From assembly GCF_020172685.1 (NCBI RefSeq), contig NZ_CP083986.1, positions 1,081,760 to 1,145,759 on the forward strand: DNA of 64,000 nt, in the 5' to 3' direction. Below, in pieces: positions 27,203-36,314 of this stretch. The translations under genes and the position numbers were made by a program. How positions within the stretch are numbered: the stretch's first letter is position 1; every line of letters starts with the position of its first letter. This DNA comes from [Mycobacterium] nativiensis. Its GTDB lineage: Bacteria; Actinomycetota; Actinomycetes; Mycobacteriales; Mycobacteriaceae. Below the pieces are notes generated by a model. The model made no database searches, was not told the origin of the DNA, and worked only from the letters and a program-made list of their open reading frames with translations.

Positions 27203-29183
27203 AGCTCACGCCTCACGGTATTCGGCCTACTCCGGTGGGCCGGATCCATTGGCGCCGCCGGTCGATCTGGCCGAGGCGCTGGAGGAGATCGGCCGCGACG
27301 TGATGGAGGGGACGTCGCCGCACCGGGCCCTGCAGGAGCTGTTGCGGCGCGGCACCAAGAACATGACCGGTGCCGACCGGTTGGCCGCCGAGGCGCAACG
27401 GCGGCGTCGGGAACTGTTGCGCCGCAACAATTTGGACGGAACCCTCGCCGAAGTCAAGAAGCTGCTCGACGAGGCGGTGTTGGCCGAGCGTAAGGAACTG
27501 GCTCGCGCACTGGACGACGACGCCCGGTTCGCCGAGATGCAGATCGAGGCGCTGTCGCCGTCGCCGGCCAAGGCGGTGCAGGAACTCTCCGAATACAACT
27601 GGCGCAGTCCCGCCGCGCGGGAGTCCTACGAGAAGATCAAAGACCTGCTCGGCCGCGAGATGCTCGACCAACGCTTCGCCGGCATGAAGCAGGCACTGGA
27701 AGGCGCCACCGACGCCGACCGGCAGCAGGTCACCGACATGCTCGACGACCTGAACGATCTGCTGGACAAGCACTCCCGGGGCGAGGACACCCCCGAGGAC
27801 TTCCAGAACTTCATGGACCGCCACGGCGAGTTCTTCCCGGAGAACCCCCGCAATGTCGAAGAGCTGCTGGATTCGCTGGCCAAGCGGGCGGCGGCCGCGC
27901 AGCGTTTCCGGAACAGCCTGTCCGCCGAGCAGCGTGCCGAGTTGGATGCGTTGGCGCAGCAGGCATTCGGCTCTCCGGGGCTGCAGCAGGCGCTGGGCCG
28001 CCTGGACGCGCACCTGCAGGCGGCCCGGCCGGGAGAGGACTGGACCGGCTCGTCGGAGTTCTCCGGCAGCAACCCGCTCGGCATGGGTGAGGGCGCCCAG
28101 GCATTGTCCGACATCGCCGAACTCGAGCAGCTTGCCGAGCAGCTCTCGCAGGCCTATCCCGGCGCCAGCATGGACGACGTAGACCTCGACGCGCTGGCCC
28201 GTCAGCTCGGCGACCAGGCCGCCGTCGACGCACGAACCCTGGCTGAGCTGGAACGCGCACTGCTGGGTCAGGGATTTCTGGACCGCAGCTCCGACGGGCA
28301 GTGGCGGCTGTCGCCCAAGGCGATGCGGCAGCTGGGGCAGACCGCGTTACGCGATGTGGCACGGCAACTTTCGGGGCGGCGCGGCGAACGTGACCACCGT
28401 CGCGCCGGGGCGGCCGGGGAACTGACCGGAGCGACCCGGCCCTGGCAGTTCGGCGACACCGAGCCGTGGAACGTCACCCGCACCCTGACCAACGCGGTGC
28501 TGCGGCAGGTTGGTGAACCCGGCGGTTCAGCGACCGGTGGCCGACTGGCGATCAGCGTCGAGGACGTCGAGGTGTCCGAGACCGAGACCCGCACCCAGTC
28601 CGCCGTCGCGCTGCTGGTCGACACCTCGTTCTCGATGGTGATGGACAACCGCTGGCTGCCGATGAAGCGCACCGCGCTGGCCTTGAACCATCTGATCAGC
28701 ACCCGGTTCCGCTCGGATGCGTTGCAGATCATCGCCTTCGGGCGCTACGCCCGTACCGTGACCGCCGCCGAGCTGACCGGCTTGGAAGGCGTCTACGAGC
28801 AGGGCACCAACCTGCATCACGCGCTGGCACTGGCAAGCCGGCACCTGCGCCGCCACCCCAACGCCCAGCCGGTGGTGCTGGTGGTCACCGACGGGGAGCC
28901 GACCGCGCACCTGGAGGATTATGACGGCACCGGCGCTACGGGCCCAGCGGTGTTCTTTGACTACCCGCCGCACCCGCGAACCATCGCCCACACCGTCAAA
29001 GGCTTCGACGACGTCGCCCGGCTCGGTGCACAGGTGACGATCTTCCGGCTCGGGGACGATCCCGGGCTGGCCCGGTTCATCGACCAGGTGGCGCGGCGGG
29101 TCCAGGGCCGGGTGGTGGTACCCGAACTCGACGGTCTGGGTGCGGCGGTGGTCGGCGACTATCTGCGGTCGCGGCGCCGCTGA
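27195..29183 (+). CDS. VWA-domain protein, partner of the MoxR ATPase (Rv0959-like)
   Basis: A 662-residue protein. A long charged helical N-terminal half (1-400, rich in Glu/Arg/Leu) precedes a C-terminal von Willebrand A domain. The MIDAS motif VDTSFSM (DxSxS, near 475-480) is intact, with GTNLHHALALASRHL supplying the MIDAS Thr and VLVVTDGEPTAH the third metal loop. This is the ChlD/CobT-like layout that binds a AAA+ partner through Mg2+. The 8-bp overlap with the upstream MoxR gene supports a stoichiometric complex. No signal peptide; cytoplasmic. Confidence 0.85.
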   Translation: MARAHASRYSAYSGGPDPLAPPVDLAEALEEIGRDVMEGTSPHRALQELLRRGTKNMTGADRLAAEAQRRRRELLRRNNLDGTLAEVKKLLDEAVLAERKELARALDDDARFAEMQIEALSPSPAKAVQELSEYNWRSPAARESYEKIKDLLGREMLDQRFAGMKQALEGATDADRQQVTDMLDDLNDLLDKHSRGEDTPEDFQNFMDRHGEFFPENPRNVEELLDSLAKRAAAAQRFRNSLSAEQRAELDALAQQAFGSPGLQQALGRLDAHLQAARPGEDWTGSSEFSGSNPLGMGEGAQALSDIAELEQLAEQLSQAYPGASMDDVDLDALARQLGDQAAVDARTLAELERALLGQGFLDRSSDGQWRLSPKAMRQLGQTALRDVARQLSGRRGERDHRRAGAAGELTGATRPWQFGDTEPWNVTRTLTNAVLRQVGEPGGSATGGRLAISVEDVEVSETETRTQSAVALLVDTSFSMVMDNRWLPMKRTALALNHLISTRFRSDALQIIAFGRYARTVTAAELTGLEGVYEQGTNLHHALALASRHLRRHPNAQPVVLVVTDGEPTAHLEDYDGTGATGPAVFFDYPPHPRTIAHTVKGFDDVARLGAQVTIFRLGDDPGLARFIDQVARRVQGRVVVPELDGLGAAVVGDYLRSRRR

Positions 29184-29191
29184 TCGGGCAC

Positions 29192-30556
29192 CTACCGGGA
29201 CAGCAGCCGGCGCTTCTGTTCGGCGAATTCTTCCTGGGTCAGATATCCGGCATCGTGGAGCTCGCCGAGTTCCCGGATCCCAGCCGCCAATTCGGCCAGC
29301 GGAACCGTCAGTGGCCGCACCGGTGACGGTGATGCGGGCGCCGGTGAACCCGGCTCCTGCGCCGGCGTGCCTTCCACAGCGGGAGTCGGCTTGCCGTCCC
29401 CGCCGCGGTTGCGGTTGACGGCGCCGGCCAGCGCGCTGCCGCCCATCCCGGCCAGGGCCATCTGCCCGAACGCGGTTCCCAGTCCGGCCGGCGTGGCCGC
29501 GGCTGCGCTGGAGCCCAGCGGCGTCGAGAAGCTGGCGTGGCGGATCTCCGGGGCCATCTCGGCCCAACTGATCGGCGTGGAGAGCGACCCGAGGGGGAAG
29601 GCCTCGCCGTAGGCTACTTTCACCGACTCGTGGGGCACTCGAAGGTTCTCGGTCGACGGGAGCTCGGTCGTCGCTCCCAATTGGCTCAGGGCGTCCAGGA
29701 TGTTTTTCTGGCCTCCGTAAAGCAGGTCCTGGGTGTCGAAAATCTCGCGCGAGTCCAGCTCCGAGAAGTACATGGCCACGCCCGCCAGATAAACACCGAC
29801 GATCGACAGGGGCAGGGCAACGCCCACGCCGAGTTCGTCGGCTAGCACCCCGAACCAGTCGAAGATCCCGCTCGGCACGTCGGCCGGCACTGTGGTGGCC
29901 GCTATGCCCGGCGAGGCATCCGCCGATCCGGGCCCCGGCAGCGTGGAGGTCGCCTTGGACAGCAGCGCCTGGGCGTTGTTGGCCAGCGAGTTGCCCTGGG
30001 CCGCCTGGGAGGCACCTTGGTCGCCCGGCCCGGTGGCGGTCTTCGGGGGTGGTTGGAAGGGCGCCAACTGGGCGGCGGTCGCCGACGTCGATGCGTAGCC
30101 GTACATCGCGGTGGCGTCCTGGGCCCACATCTCGGCGTACTGGGCTTCGGTGGCTGCGATCGCCGCGGCGTTCTGGCCCAGAATGTTGGTGGCCAACAGT
30201 GTCATCAACTGAGCACGGTTGGCCGCGATCACCGGTGGGGGCACCACCATGGCGAACGCGGCCTCGTAGGCGGCCACGGCCGACTTGGCCTGGACCGCGG
30301 TCGTTGCCGCTTGGGCGGACGTGCTGTTCAACCACGTCACGAATGGGGCGACCGAGGCCGCCATCGCTATCGCCGACGGGCCCCGCCACGCTCCGCTGGT
30401 CAGCTCGGTGACCACGGACTGATAGGCGGTCGCCGCCAGGTGCAGTTCGGTGGCCACCCCGTCCCAGGCCGTGGCCGCGCTGATCATCGGCCCCGGGCCG
30501 GCGCCGGCGTACATCCGGGCGGAGTTGACTTCCGGCGGTAATGCCGCGAAATCCAT
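29192..30556 (-). CDS. PPE-family protein with C-terminal SHOCT domain
   Basis: A 454-residue protein. The N-terminal PPE domain begins [24 protein letters not shown], has the W-x-G-type turn (GAWRGPSA, about 55-62) and runs to about 165. The middle region carries one hydrophobic stretch ([21 protein letters not shown]) and an SVP-like [15 protein letters not shown]. After a Pro/Ala linker, the last 38 residues form a SHOCT-like helical hairpin ([26 protein letters not shown]). PPE proteins are ESX substrates that normally pair with a PE protein; none is encoded nearby. A SHOCT tail is unusual for the family. It is convergent with the VWA gene (8 bp gap) and divergent from the two-component genes. 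Confidence 0.88.
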   Translation of the reverse strand: MDFAALPPEVNSARMYAGAGPGPMISAATAWDGVATELHLAATAYQSVVTELTSGAWRGPSAIAMAASVAPFVTWLNSTSAQAATTAVQAKSAVAAYEAAFAMVVPPPVIAANRAQLMTLLATNILGQNAAAIAATEAQYAEMWAQDATAMYGYASTSATAAQLAPFQPPPKTATGPGDQGASQAAQGNSLANNAQALLSKATSTLPGPGSADASPGIAATTVPADVPSGIFDWFGVLADELGVGVALPLSIVGVYLAGVAMYFSELDSREIFDTQDLLYGGQKNILDALSQLGATTELPSTENLRVPHESVKVAYGEAFPLGSLSTPISWAEMAPEIRHASFSTPLGSSAAAATPAGLGTAFGQMALAGMGGSALAGAVNRNRGGDGKPTPAVEGTPAQEPGSPAPASPSPVRPLTVPLAELAAGIRELGELHDAGYLTQEEFAEQKRRLLSR

Positions 30557-30902
30557 CGTGGCGCTCAGCTCCCGCCCGTGTGCCAGGCGGCCACGGTGTC
30601 ACCGCTGGTAGGCGTGCGCATGCGACGGTTCATGGGAGTCGAGTTCCTCCGGTCTCGCTGGGTCGGCTGGTTCGGTCCGGGCAGGCCCGATCCGGCGATC
30701 AGGCCGTCCGCAGCTTCTCCGATCCGCATGATATCCCGGGGGCGGGTGGGGATATGTGTTGTTTGATAGCGGCTCGGGCGTTCTGGACGTACCTCCATTT
30801 TCCGGACCGGGCCGGGTTTGCCGCCATGGTGTTTGACACCCATTCCTGGGTAGGCGTGACCCGTATGGACAAACATGTGGTGGGCAGGCGAGGCTGGATG
30901 AC
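30557..30902. promoter_or_regulatory. Divergent regulatory region between PPE and histidine kinase genes
   Basis: About 346 bp without a supported gene. Its best structure is the inverted repeat ATATCCC (30731-30737) with GGGATAT (30749-30755), 11 bases apart, roughly 150 bp upstream of the kinase start and 175 bp upstream of the PPE start. A weaker GATC-centred symmetry lies near 30686-30707. These are candidate operators for the LuxR-type response regulator encoded just downstream. No clear -10/-35 pair was recognised. Confidence 0.4.
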
Positions 30903-31913
30903 ATGCACCGTTGGACGGCGGTCATCGATAAGTTCTGGCGGCTGACCGGGGTACCGGCACAGGGGTTGTTCCACCGGGTCGTTTTGATCAATGGGCTGGT
31001 CTTCACCGTTGGCACGCTGCTGCTCGCGGTGACACCGGCGGCGGTGTCGGCGCGCACCCAGTTGACCGAGGTTCCGGTGCTGGTAGTCGGCTTGGCCATC
31101 GTGGTGGGGGCGAACGCACTGCTGCTGCGATCGAGTCTTGCTCCGCTGGATCGGCTGGCCGCGTCGATGCGCCGAGTCGATCCGCCGCTGCGCAGTGACC
31201 GCATGCACGAGCCGGGCGGCGGCGACCTGCGTCACCTCATCGAATCCTTCAACACCATGCTGGACCGGCTCGAGACGGAGCGGGCCTCATCGAGCGCGTT
31301 GGCGCTGGCGGTACAGGAGAGCGAGCGGCAGCGGATCGCCAGGGAGTTGCACGACGAGATCGGACAGACCCTCACCGTTGCCCTGCTCACCCTCAAGCGG
31401 GCCGTCGACAACGCGCCGGCGAAGATTCGCGGCGACCTTCGTGACGCCCAGGAGATCGTGCGGTCCAGCCTCGACGAGGTGCGGACCATCGCCGGCCGGC
31501 TGCGCCCGGACGTGCTCGAAGACCTCGGCCTGCCCAGCGCCCTACAGGCCCTGTGCAACCAGTTCACCCAGGCTGCCGGCATCGACGTCGTCCGGGACAT
31601 CGCGGCGCACGTCGACCGATTGAACCCCGACCTGGAACTGGCCTGCTACCGGATCGCGCAGGAGAGCTTGACCAACATCGCCCGCCATTCCGGAGCCCAG
31701 AAGGTCTGGTTGGATCTGCATGTCGGCCCCGAGGAACTCGTGCTGAGGATCGCCGACGATGGTCGTGGCGGGGTCAGCTCCACCGGGGCGGGTATCCGCG
31801 GAATGGGTGAAAGGGCCCTACTGGTGCGGGGCACGCTCACGATCACCTCCCCGAACGGCAAAGGAACCGAGATAAAGCTGGTGGCGCCGACTCTGAGCGA
31901 CGGTGGCAGGTGA
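30903..31913 (+). CDS. NarL-type sensor histidine kinase
   Basis: A 336-residue kinase. Two membrane helices (about 28-46 and 58-77) flank a short extracytoplasmic loop of roughly 12 residues, so large-ligand sensing outside is unlikely. Membrane state or a partner may be the signal. HAMP follows (RSSLAPLDRLAASMRR...LIESFNTMLDRLE), then a HisKA_3 H-box (ESERQRIARELHDEIGQTLT). The HATPase domain has ELACYRIAQESLTNIARHS as N box and ADDGRGG...GIRGMGERA as G box. The stop overlaps the response-regulator start by 4 bp (GTGA), making them a cognate pair. Confidence 0.92.
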   Translation: MHRWTAVIDKFWRLTGVPAQGLFHRVVLINGLVFTVGTLLLAVTPAAVSARTQLTEVPVLVVGLAIVVGANALLLRSSLAPLDRLAASMRRVDPPLRSDRMHEPGGGDLRHLIESFNTMLDRLETERASSSALALAVQESERQRIARELHDEIGQTLTVALLTLKRAVDNAPAKIRGDLRDAQEIVRSSLDEVRTIAGRLRPDVLEDLGLPSALQALCNQFTQAAGIDVVRDIAAHVDRLNPDLELACYRIAQESLTNIARHSGAQKVWLDLHVGPEELVLRIADDGRGGVSSTGAGIRGMGERALLVRGTLTITSPNGKGTEIKLVAPTLSDGGR

Positions 31914-32569
31914 CGGGACCCGAGCCGGCGCGCATCCTGCTCGTCGACGATCACGCCCTGGTGCGCAGTGGGCTGCGGATGATCCTGGACGCCGAGTCGG
32001 ATCTTCGCGTGGTCGCGGAGGCGGCCGACGGATCCGAGGCACTGACCATCCTGCGGGACACCCCGATCGACCTGGCGGTCCTGGACATCGCGATGCCCAG
32101 GATGACCGGGTTGCAGGCTGCGCGGGAGATCGAACGCAGCCATCCCCACGTGCGGATGCTGATGCTGTCCATGTACGACAACGAGCAGTACCTGTTCGAA
32201 GCCCTTAAGGCCGGCGCGTCCGGATACGTGCTGAAATCCGTGGCCGACCGCGACCTGATCGAGGCCTGCCGGGCGACCATGCGCGGCGAGCCGTTCCTCT
32301 ATGCCGGTGCGGTGACCGCGTTGATCCGAGACCACCTGCACCGGGCGCGCCAGGGAGACACGGTGCCGGACAACATCCTGACGCCGCGCGAGGAGGAAGT
32401 CCTGAAGTTGATCGCCGAGGGACTGTCGGCCCGTGAGATCGCCAAAACCCTCGGCATCAGCGCCAAGACGGTCGACCGGCACCGGACCAACACCCTGCAA
32501 AAACTGGGGCTGCGCGATCGATTGGCATTGACCCGTTACGCGATCAGGACGGGCCTGATAGAGCCCTAG
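31910..32569 (+). CDS. NarL/FixJ-family response regulator
   Basis: A 219-residue regulator. The receiver domain (1-120) has the acidic pocket LLVDDH, phosphoacceptor Asp in LAVLDIAMPRM (about 59), conserved Ser in MLSMYDN and Lys in SGYVLKSV. The LuxR-type HTH (about 150-212) reads LTPREEEVLKLIAEGLSAREIAKTLGISAKTVDRHRTN in pattern. Start is GTG 31910 within the kinase stop. Targets are unknown; the divergent PPE gene and the pair's own promoter, with a dyad at 30731-30755, are candidates. A perfect 33-bp direct repeat begins one base before its stop codon. Confidence 0.92.
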   Translation: MTGPEPARILLVDDHALVRSGLRMILDAESDLRVVAEAADGSEALTILRDTPIDLAVLDIAMPRMTGLQAAREIERSHPHVRMLMLSMYDNEQYLFEALKAGASGYVLKSVADRDLIEACRATMRGEPFLYAGAVTALIRDHLHRARQGDTVPDNILTPREEEVLKLIAEGLSAREIAKTLGISAKTVDRHRTNTLQKLGLRDRLALTRYAIRTGLIEP

Positions 32570-32654
32570 CGGCGTTCGCAAGCGCGACGGAGTCGGGCGC
32601 AGCGGGACGCCGCCATCGGGTCTAGCGGCGTTCGCAAGCGCGACGGAGTCGGGC
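32566..32654. repeat. Two identical 33-bp direct repeats after the response-regulator gene
   Basis: The 33-mer beginning CTAGCGGCGTTCGCAAGC and ending GGAGTCGGGC occurs at 32566-32598 and again, identically, at 32622-32654, a period of 56 bp. The first copy includes the TAG stop of the response regulator. Perfect identity suggests recent duplication or strong constraint. No transposon-like ends or coding capacity are present. Confidence 0.8.
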
Positions 32655-32967
32655 AGTGGGAGTAGAACCCCCCGCGGAATGGGGGCTGTATCCCATGGCG
32701 CCGCGCCACTTCACCACGGAAACTGGAAACAGTTCAGATAGGAGTTGTGGGTGCGCATTGAGCAGACGGTAGGATCCCGACGTGGGAACGCAGGTCCACG
32801 AGGCGGTCTACCATTTGCCCGGGCGGGCAGTCGTTGACGTGTGTCCGACTGTGGCGCCGTACGGCACCCAGTCGCGCGCTGCTGTGTCCTGACGCCAACA
32901 AGTGTGCTGCAGATCCTCGGCCATCTTCTGCTGACACTGATTCCGTTGCCAGACCGGTCTGTGGAGA
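32655..32967. other. Leader/promoter region of the Mrp antiporter operon
   Basis: About 310 bp without a supported gene. A small CCCCC/GGGGG hairpin at 32668-32685 may mark the end of the two-component transcript. The rest must contain the mrp promoter and a possibly long 5' leader. I found no confident -10/-35 pair, riboswitch or small ORF with a ribosome site. Confidence 0.45.
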
Positions 32968-32970
32968 GTG

Positions 32971-35868
32971 ATGCTCGCGATACTGCTTGCCCATGCTGTT
33001 GGCACGGCTGCGGCACCGGCGATGGTGCGCAGGTGGGGTCGGGCGGCGTTCTATCCCTTGGGCGCGATCCCGCTGTTGTCACTGGTGTGGGTGGCGGGGA
33101 ACTGGCCGCACGGCCAGGGCGACGACCGGCGAGCGCTGGTCAGCTGGGTGCCCGGATTGTCGATGGACATCGCGCTGCGCTTCGACACGCTGGCCGCGAT
33201 CATGTGTGTGCTGGCGTTGGGGATCGGCGCCCTGGTGCTGTTCTACTGCGCCGAGTACTTCCGCCCGGTCAGCCCGCACACCGAGATCGATCCGCGGCTG
33301 CCCAGCTTCGCTGCGAAAATGCTCGGGTTCGCCGGATCCATGTTCGGGCTGATGGTCGCCGACAACATGTTGGTGCTGTACGTGTTCTGGGAACTGACCA
33401 CGGTGTTGTCGTTCCTGCTGATCGGCCACTACGCCGAACGCGCGGTCAACCGGCGTGCCGCCATCCAGGCGTTGGTGGTCACCACCGCAGGCGGGTTGGC
33501 CATGCTGGTCGGCCTCATCATGCTGGGCCAGACCGCCGGTAGTTACCTGCTGTCGGATCTGGTGGCCGACCCGCCCTCGGGGACGGTCGTCACCGTCGGT
33601 GTGCTGCTGGTCCTGGTCGGCGCGCTGAGCAAATCAGCCATTGTGCCGCTGCACTTCTGGCTGCCGGGCGCCATGGCGGCGCCGACTCCGGTCAGCGCCT
33701 ACCTGCACGCCGCCGCGATGGTCAAGGCCGGGATCTATCTGGTGGCGCGGTTGACGCCGGGCTTCGCCGACTCGCCGGGATGGCGGCCGACGGTGGTGGT
33801 CCTGGGCCTGGCCACCGCCCTGCTGGCGGGCTGGCGCGCGGTCCGCGAATACGACCTGAAGCTGCTGCTGGCCTACAGCACGGTCAGCCAGTTGGGGCTG
33901 ATGATCGTGCTGGTCGGCGGCGGCGGCAGCGATCTGATGTTGGCCGGTCTGACCGCCATGTGCGCGCATGCGGCGGCCAAGGCGACGCTGTTCATGGTGG
34001 TGGGGATCATCGACCATGCCACCGGCACCCGCGATCTGCGCGAGCTGGCCGGATTGGGCCGCCGCGCGCCGGGGCTGTTCGTGGTCGCGGCGGCGGCCGC
34101 CGCGAGTATGGCCGGGGTGCCGCCGTTCATCGGCTTCATCGCCAAGGAGACCATCTTCGGGACCGAGGCCCAGGCACCTGCGCTGGGTTCCTCCGGACCG
34201 TACGTGTTGGGTGCGGCGGTCGTCGCCTCGATGTTCACCGTGATCTACAGCGCGCGGTTCATCTGGGGTGGCTTCGCCGGAAAGGGCCGGACCGAGCCCA
34301 GCACCCACGTCGCCGAGATGCACCGGCCGACCGTGGCGTTCCTGGCGCCCCCGGCGGTACTGGCCGCCGCCAGCCTGGCCCTGGGCTTGTGGCCGTTGGC
34401 GCTGGACACCGCGCTGCACGGCTACGCCGACACCGTGCCTTACGGGGTGACCTACCACCTGGCGCTGTGGCACGGTGCGGGGCTGCCGGTGTTTCTGTCG
34501 GCGGGGGTGCTGCTGGTGGGCTTCGGTGTGTTCGCCGCTCGCGGCCCGCTGGGACTCACCCGGCTGCGCCGACTGCCGCTGGGCAGGGCCGACGACATGT
34601 ATGACGCGTTCCTGCGGCTGCTCGACGTGGCGGCGGTGCGGCTTACCGCGATCACCCAGCGCGGGTCCCTGCCGGTCAACCAGGCCGTGATCTTCGCGAC
34701 GCTGGTGCTGCTGCCACTGGCGGCGCTGATGTTGGGTGCGCGTGACCGGGTTGATCTGCGGCTGTGGGATACGCCGCTGCAGCTCACCCTGGCCGTGTTG
34801 GTGGTCGCCGGCGGGATCGGCGCCACGGTGGCTCGCAACCGGCTGTCCGCGGTGTTGATGGTCGGGGTGACCGGGTACGGCTGCGCCGCGGCGTTCGCGT
34901 TCCACGGGGCGCCCGACCTGGCGTTGACCCAGTTGCTCGTCGAGACCGTGACCATGGTGATCTTCGTGCTGGTGCTGCGCACGCTGCCGGCCGAAGCCGA
35001 GCGCCCCGTGATGGCGATGAACCGGCTGCCGCGGGCGCTGCTGGCCGTGACGGTCGGCGCCGCCGTCGCGGTGCTGGGGGCCTTCGCGATGGCGGCGCGC
35101 ACCCGCGACGGGGTTGCCGGCCTGTTGCCTGCCGAGGCCTATGAGCGCGCCCACGGGGCCAACACAGTCAATGTGATTCTGGTCGACGTCCGGGCCTGGG
35201 ACACCCTCGGGGAGATCTCGGTGTTGCTGGTCGCCGCGACCGGGGTTGCCTCGATGGTGTTCCGCAACCAGCGGTTCGGCCGCGCGCCACGCATCGCCGA
35301 CGCCGGCGAACACCGCAGGGGCCTGGGAGTGGCAACCCCCTACAGCCCGGCCATCGCGTCCACCACCTGGCTGCGCGGCAGCGACTACCACGACCCGAAT
35401 CAGCGGTCGCTGGTGTTGGAGGTCGCGACCCGGATCATCTTCCCGCTGATCATGGTGGTCTCGCTCTACTTCCTCTTCGCCGGGCACAATCACCCGGGCG
35501 GCGGCTTCGCCGGCGGGCTGGCCGCCGGGTTGGCACTGGCGCTGCGCTACCTGGCCGGTGGGCGATACGAGCTCGGCGAGACCCTGCCGTTGGACTCGGG
35601 GAAGATCTTGGGCGTCGGGCTGAGCCTGGTCGGGGGCACGGCGCTGGCGTCGCTGTTCTTCGGTGCGCCGGTGCTGTCGTCGGCGGCATTGTCGTTCACC
35701 ATCCCCGTGCTGGGACAGGTCACGGTGATCACCTCGGTGTTCTTCGATGTGGGGGTGTATCTGGTCGTGGTCGGCATGGTGCTCGACGTGCTGCGCAGCC
35801 TGGGCGCCCGCCTGGACCAGGAGCTGGAATCGCGGCCCGCTCGTCGACCGATAGCGAGGACGTCATGA
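32971..35868 (+). CDS. mrpA: Fused MrpA-MrpB subunit of Na+/H+ antiporter
   Basis: A 965-residue polytopic membrane protein. The first 640 residues are NuoL/MrpA-like, with about 18-20 helices. The antiporter signatures include VYVFWELTTVLSFLLIGHY with the key Glu, the Lys in SKSAIVPLHFWLPGAMAAPTPVSAYLHAAAMVKAG, and DLKLLLAYSTVSQLG. A C-terminal MrpB part (about 810-930) has IIFPLIMVVSLYFLFAGHNHPGGGFAGGL. Fusion of A and B explains the absence of a separate mrpB. ATG 32971 was chosen because GGAG lies just upstream; GTG 32968 is adjacent. It overlaps mrpC by 4 bp. Confidence 0.93.
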   Translation: MLAILLAHAVGTAAAPAMVRRWGRAAFYPLGAIPLLSLVWVAGNWPHGQGDDRRALVSWVPGLSMDIALRFDTLAAIMCVLALGIGALVLFYCAEYFRPVSPHTEIDPRLPSFAAKMLGFAGSMFGLMVADNMLVLYVFWELTTVLSFLLIGHYAERAVNRRAAIQALVVTTAGGLAMLVGLIMLGQTAGSYLLSDLVADPPSGTVVTVGVLLVLVGALSKSAIVPLHFWLPGAMAAPTPVSAYLHAAAMVKAGIYLVARLTPGFADSPGWRPTVVVLGLATALLAGWRAVREYDLKLLLAYSTVSQLGLMIVLVGGGGSDLMLAGLTAMCAHAAAKATLFMVVGIIDHATGTRDLRELAGLGRRAPGLFVVAAAAAASMAGVPPFIGFIAKETIFGTEAQAPALGSSGPYVLGAAVVASMFTVIYSARFIWGGFAGKGRTEPSTHVAEMHRPTVAFLAPPAVLAAASLALGLWPLALDTALHGYADTVPYGVTYHLALWHGAGLPVFLSAGVLLVGFGVFAARGPLGLTRLRRLPLGRADDMYDAFLRLLDVAAVRLTAITQRGSLPVNQAVIFATLVLLPLAALMLGARDRVDLRLWDTPLQLTLAVLVVAGGIGATVARNRLSAVLMVGVTGYGCAAAFAFHGAPDLALTQLLVETVTMVIFVLVLRTLPAEAERPVMAMNRLPRALLAVTVGAAVAVLGAFAMAARTRDGVAGLLPAEAYERAHGANTVNVILVDVRAWDTLGEISVLLVAATGVASMVFRNQRFGRAPRIADAGEHRRGLGVATPYSPAIASTTWLRGSDYHDPNQRSLVLEVATRIIFPLIMVVSLYFLFAGHNHPGGGFAGGLAAGLALALRYLAGGRYELGETLPLDSGKILGVGLSLVGGTALASLFFGAPVLSSAALSFTIPVLGQVTVITSVFFDVGVYLVVVGMVLDVLRSLGARLDQELESRPARRPIARTS

Positions 35869-36314
35869 CCGCACATCTGGTTCCGTTGCTGATGGCTGCC
35901 GGGCTCACCGCCTGCGGGGTGTACATGCTGCTCGAGCGCAACCTCACCCGGGCACTGCTGGGCCTGATGATGATCGGCAATGGCATCAACCTGCTGATCA
36001 TCGATGTCTCCGGGCCGGGTGGCAGCCCGCCGATCTACAACAGCACCGAGGGGATGGAAACGGACGCCGACCCATTGGCACAGGCGATGGTGCTGACCGC
36101 CATCGTCATCACCATGGGCATCGGCGCGTTCGTGCTGGCCCTGACCTACCGCTCCTACAACCTGACCACCACCGACGATATCGGTGACGATCAGGAGGCG
36201 ACCCGGCTGTCTCAGCTCTCCGACGACGAGATCATCGCCGCCGAGGAGGACCACAGTGAGCCGGTGGCGCCCGGCGAGTTGGACGCCGTCGCAGAGAGCG
36301 GGGTGTCACGGTGA
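35865..36314 (+). CDS. mrpC: Na+/H+ antiporter subunit MrpC
   Basis: A 149-residue NuoK-like subunit with three predicted helices (about 4-22, 28-48 and 70-92). The first two read LVPLLMAAGLTACGVYMLLERNLTRALLGLMMIGNGINLLI, which is typical of MrpC. A longer acidic C-terminal extension (about 100-149) follows, on the cytoplasmic side. Start and stop overlap mrpA and mrpD by 4 bp each. It is required with MrpA and MrpD for the proton/sodium path in characterised Mrp complexes. Confidence 0.92.
   Translation: MTAHLVPLLMAAGLTACGVYMLLERNLTRALLGLMMIGNGINLLIIDVSGPGGSPPIYNSTEGMETDADPLAQAMVLTAIVITMGIGAFVLALTYRSYNLTTTDDIGDDQEATRLSQLSDDEIIAAEEDHSEPVAPGELDAVAESGVSR

Noticed and set aside
28527..30602. 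A 691-codon minus-strand frame covering the PPE gene and the end of the VWA gene
   Set aside because: A different frame from the clear PPE coding sequence; composition is artefactual.
32566..32654. CRISPR-like array
   Set aside because: Only two 33-bp units with one 23-bp interval, no further repeats and no cas genes.
32668..32685. Intrinsic terminator after the response-regulator gene
   Set aside because: A 5-bp GC stem without a U-run; mentioned only as a weak hairpin.
33634..35493. A 619-codon minus-strand open frame opposite mrpA
   Set aside because: Reverse shadow of membrane-protein codons, giving His/Gln/Arg-rich nonsense.
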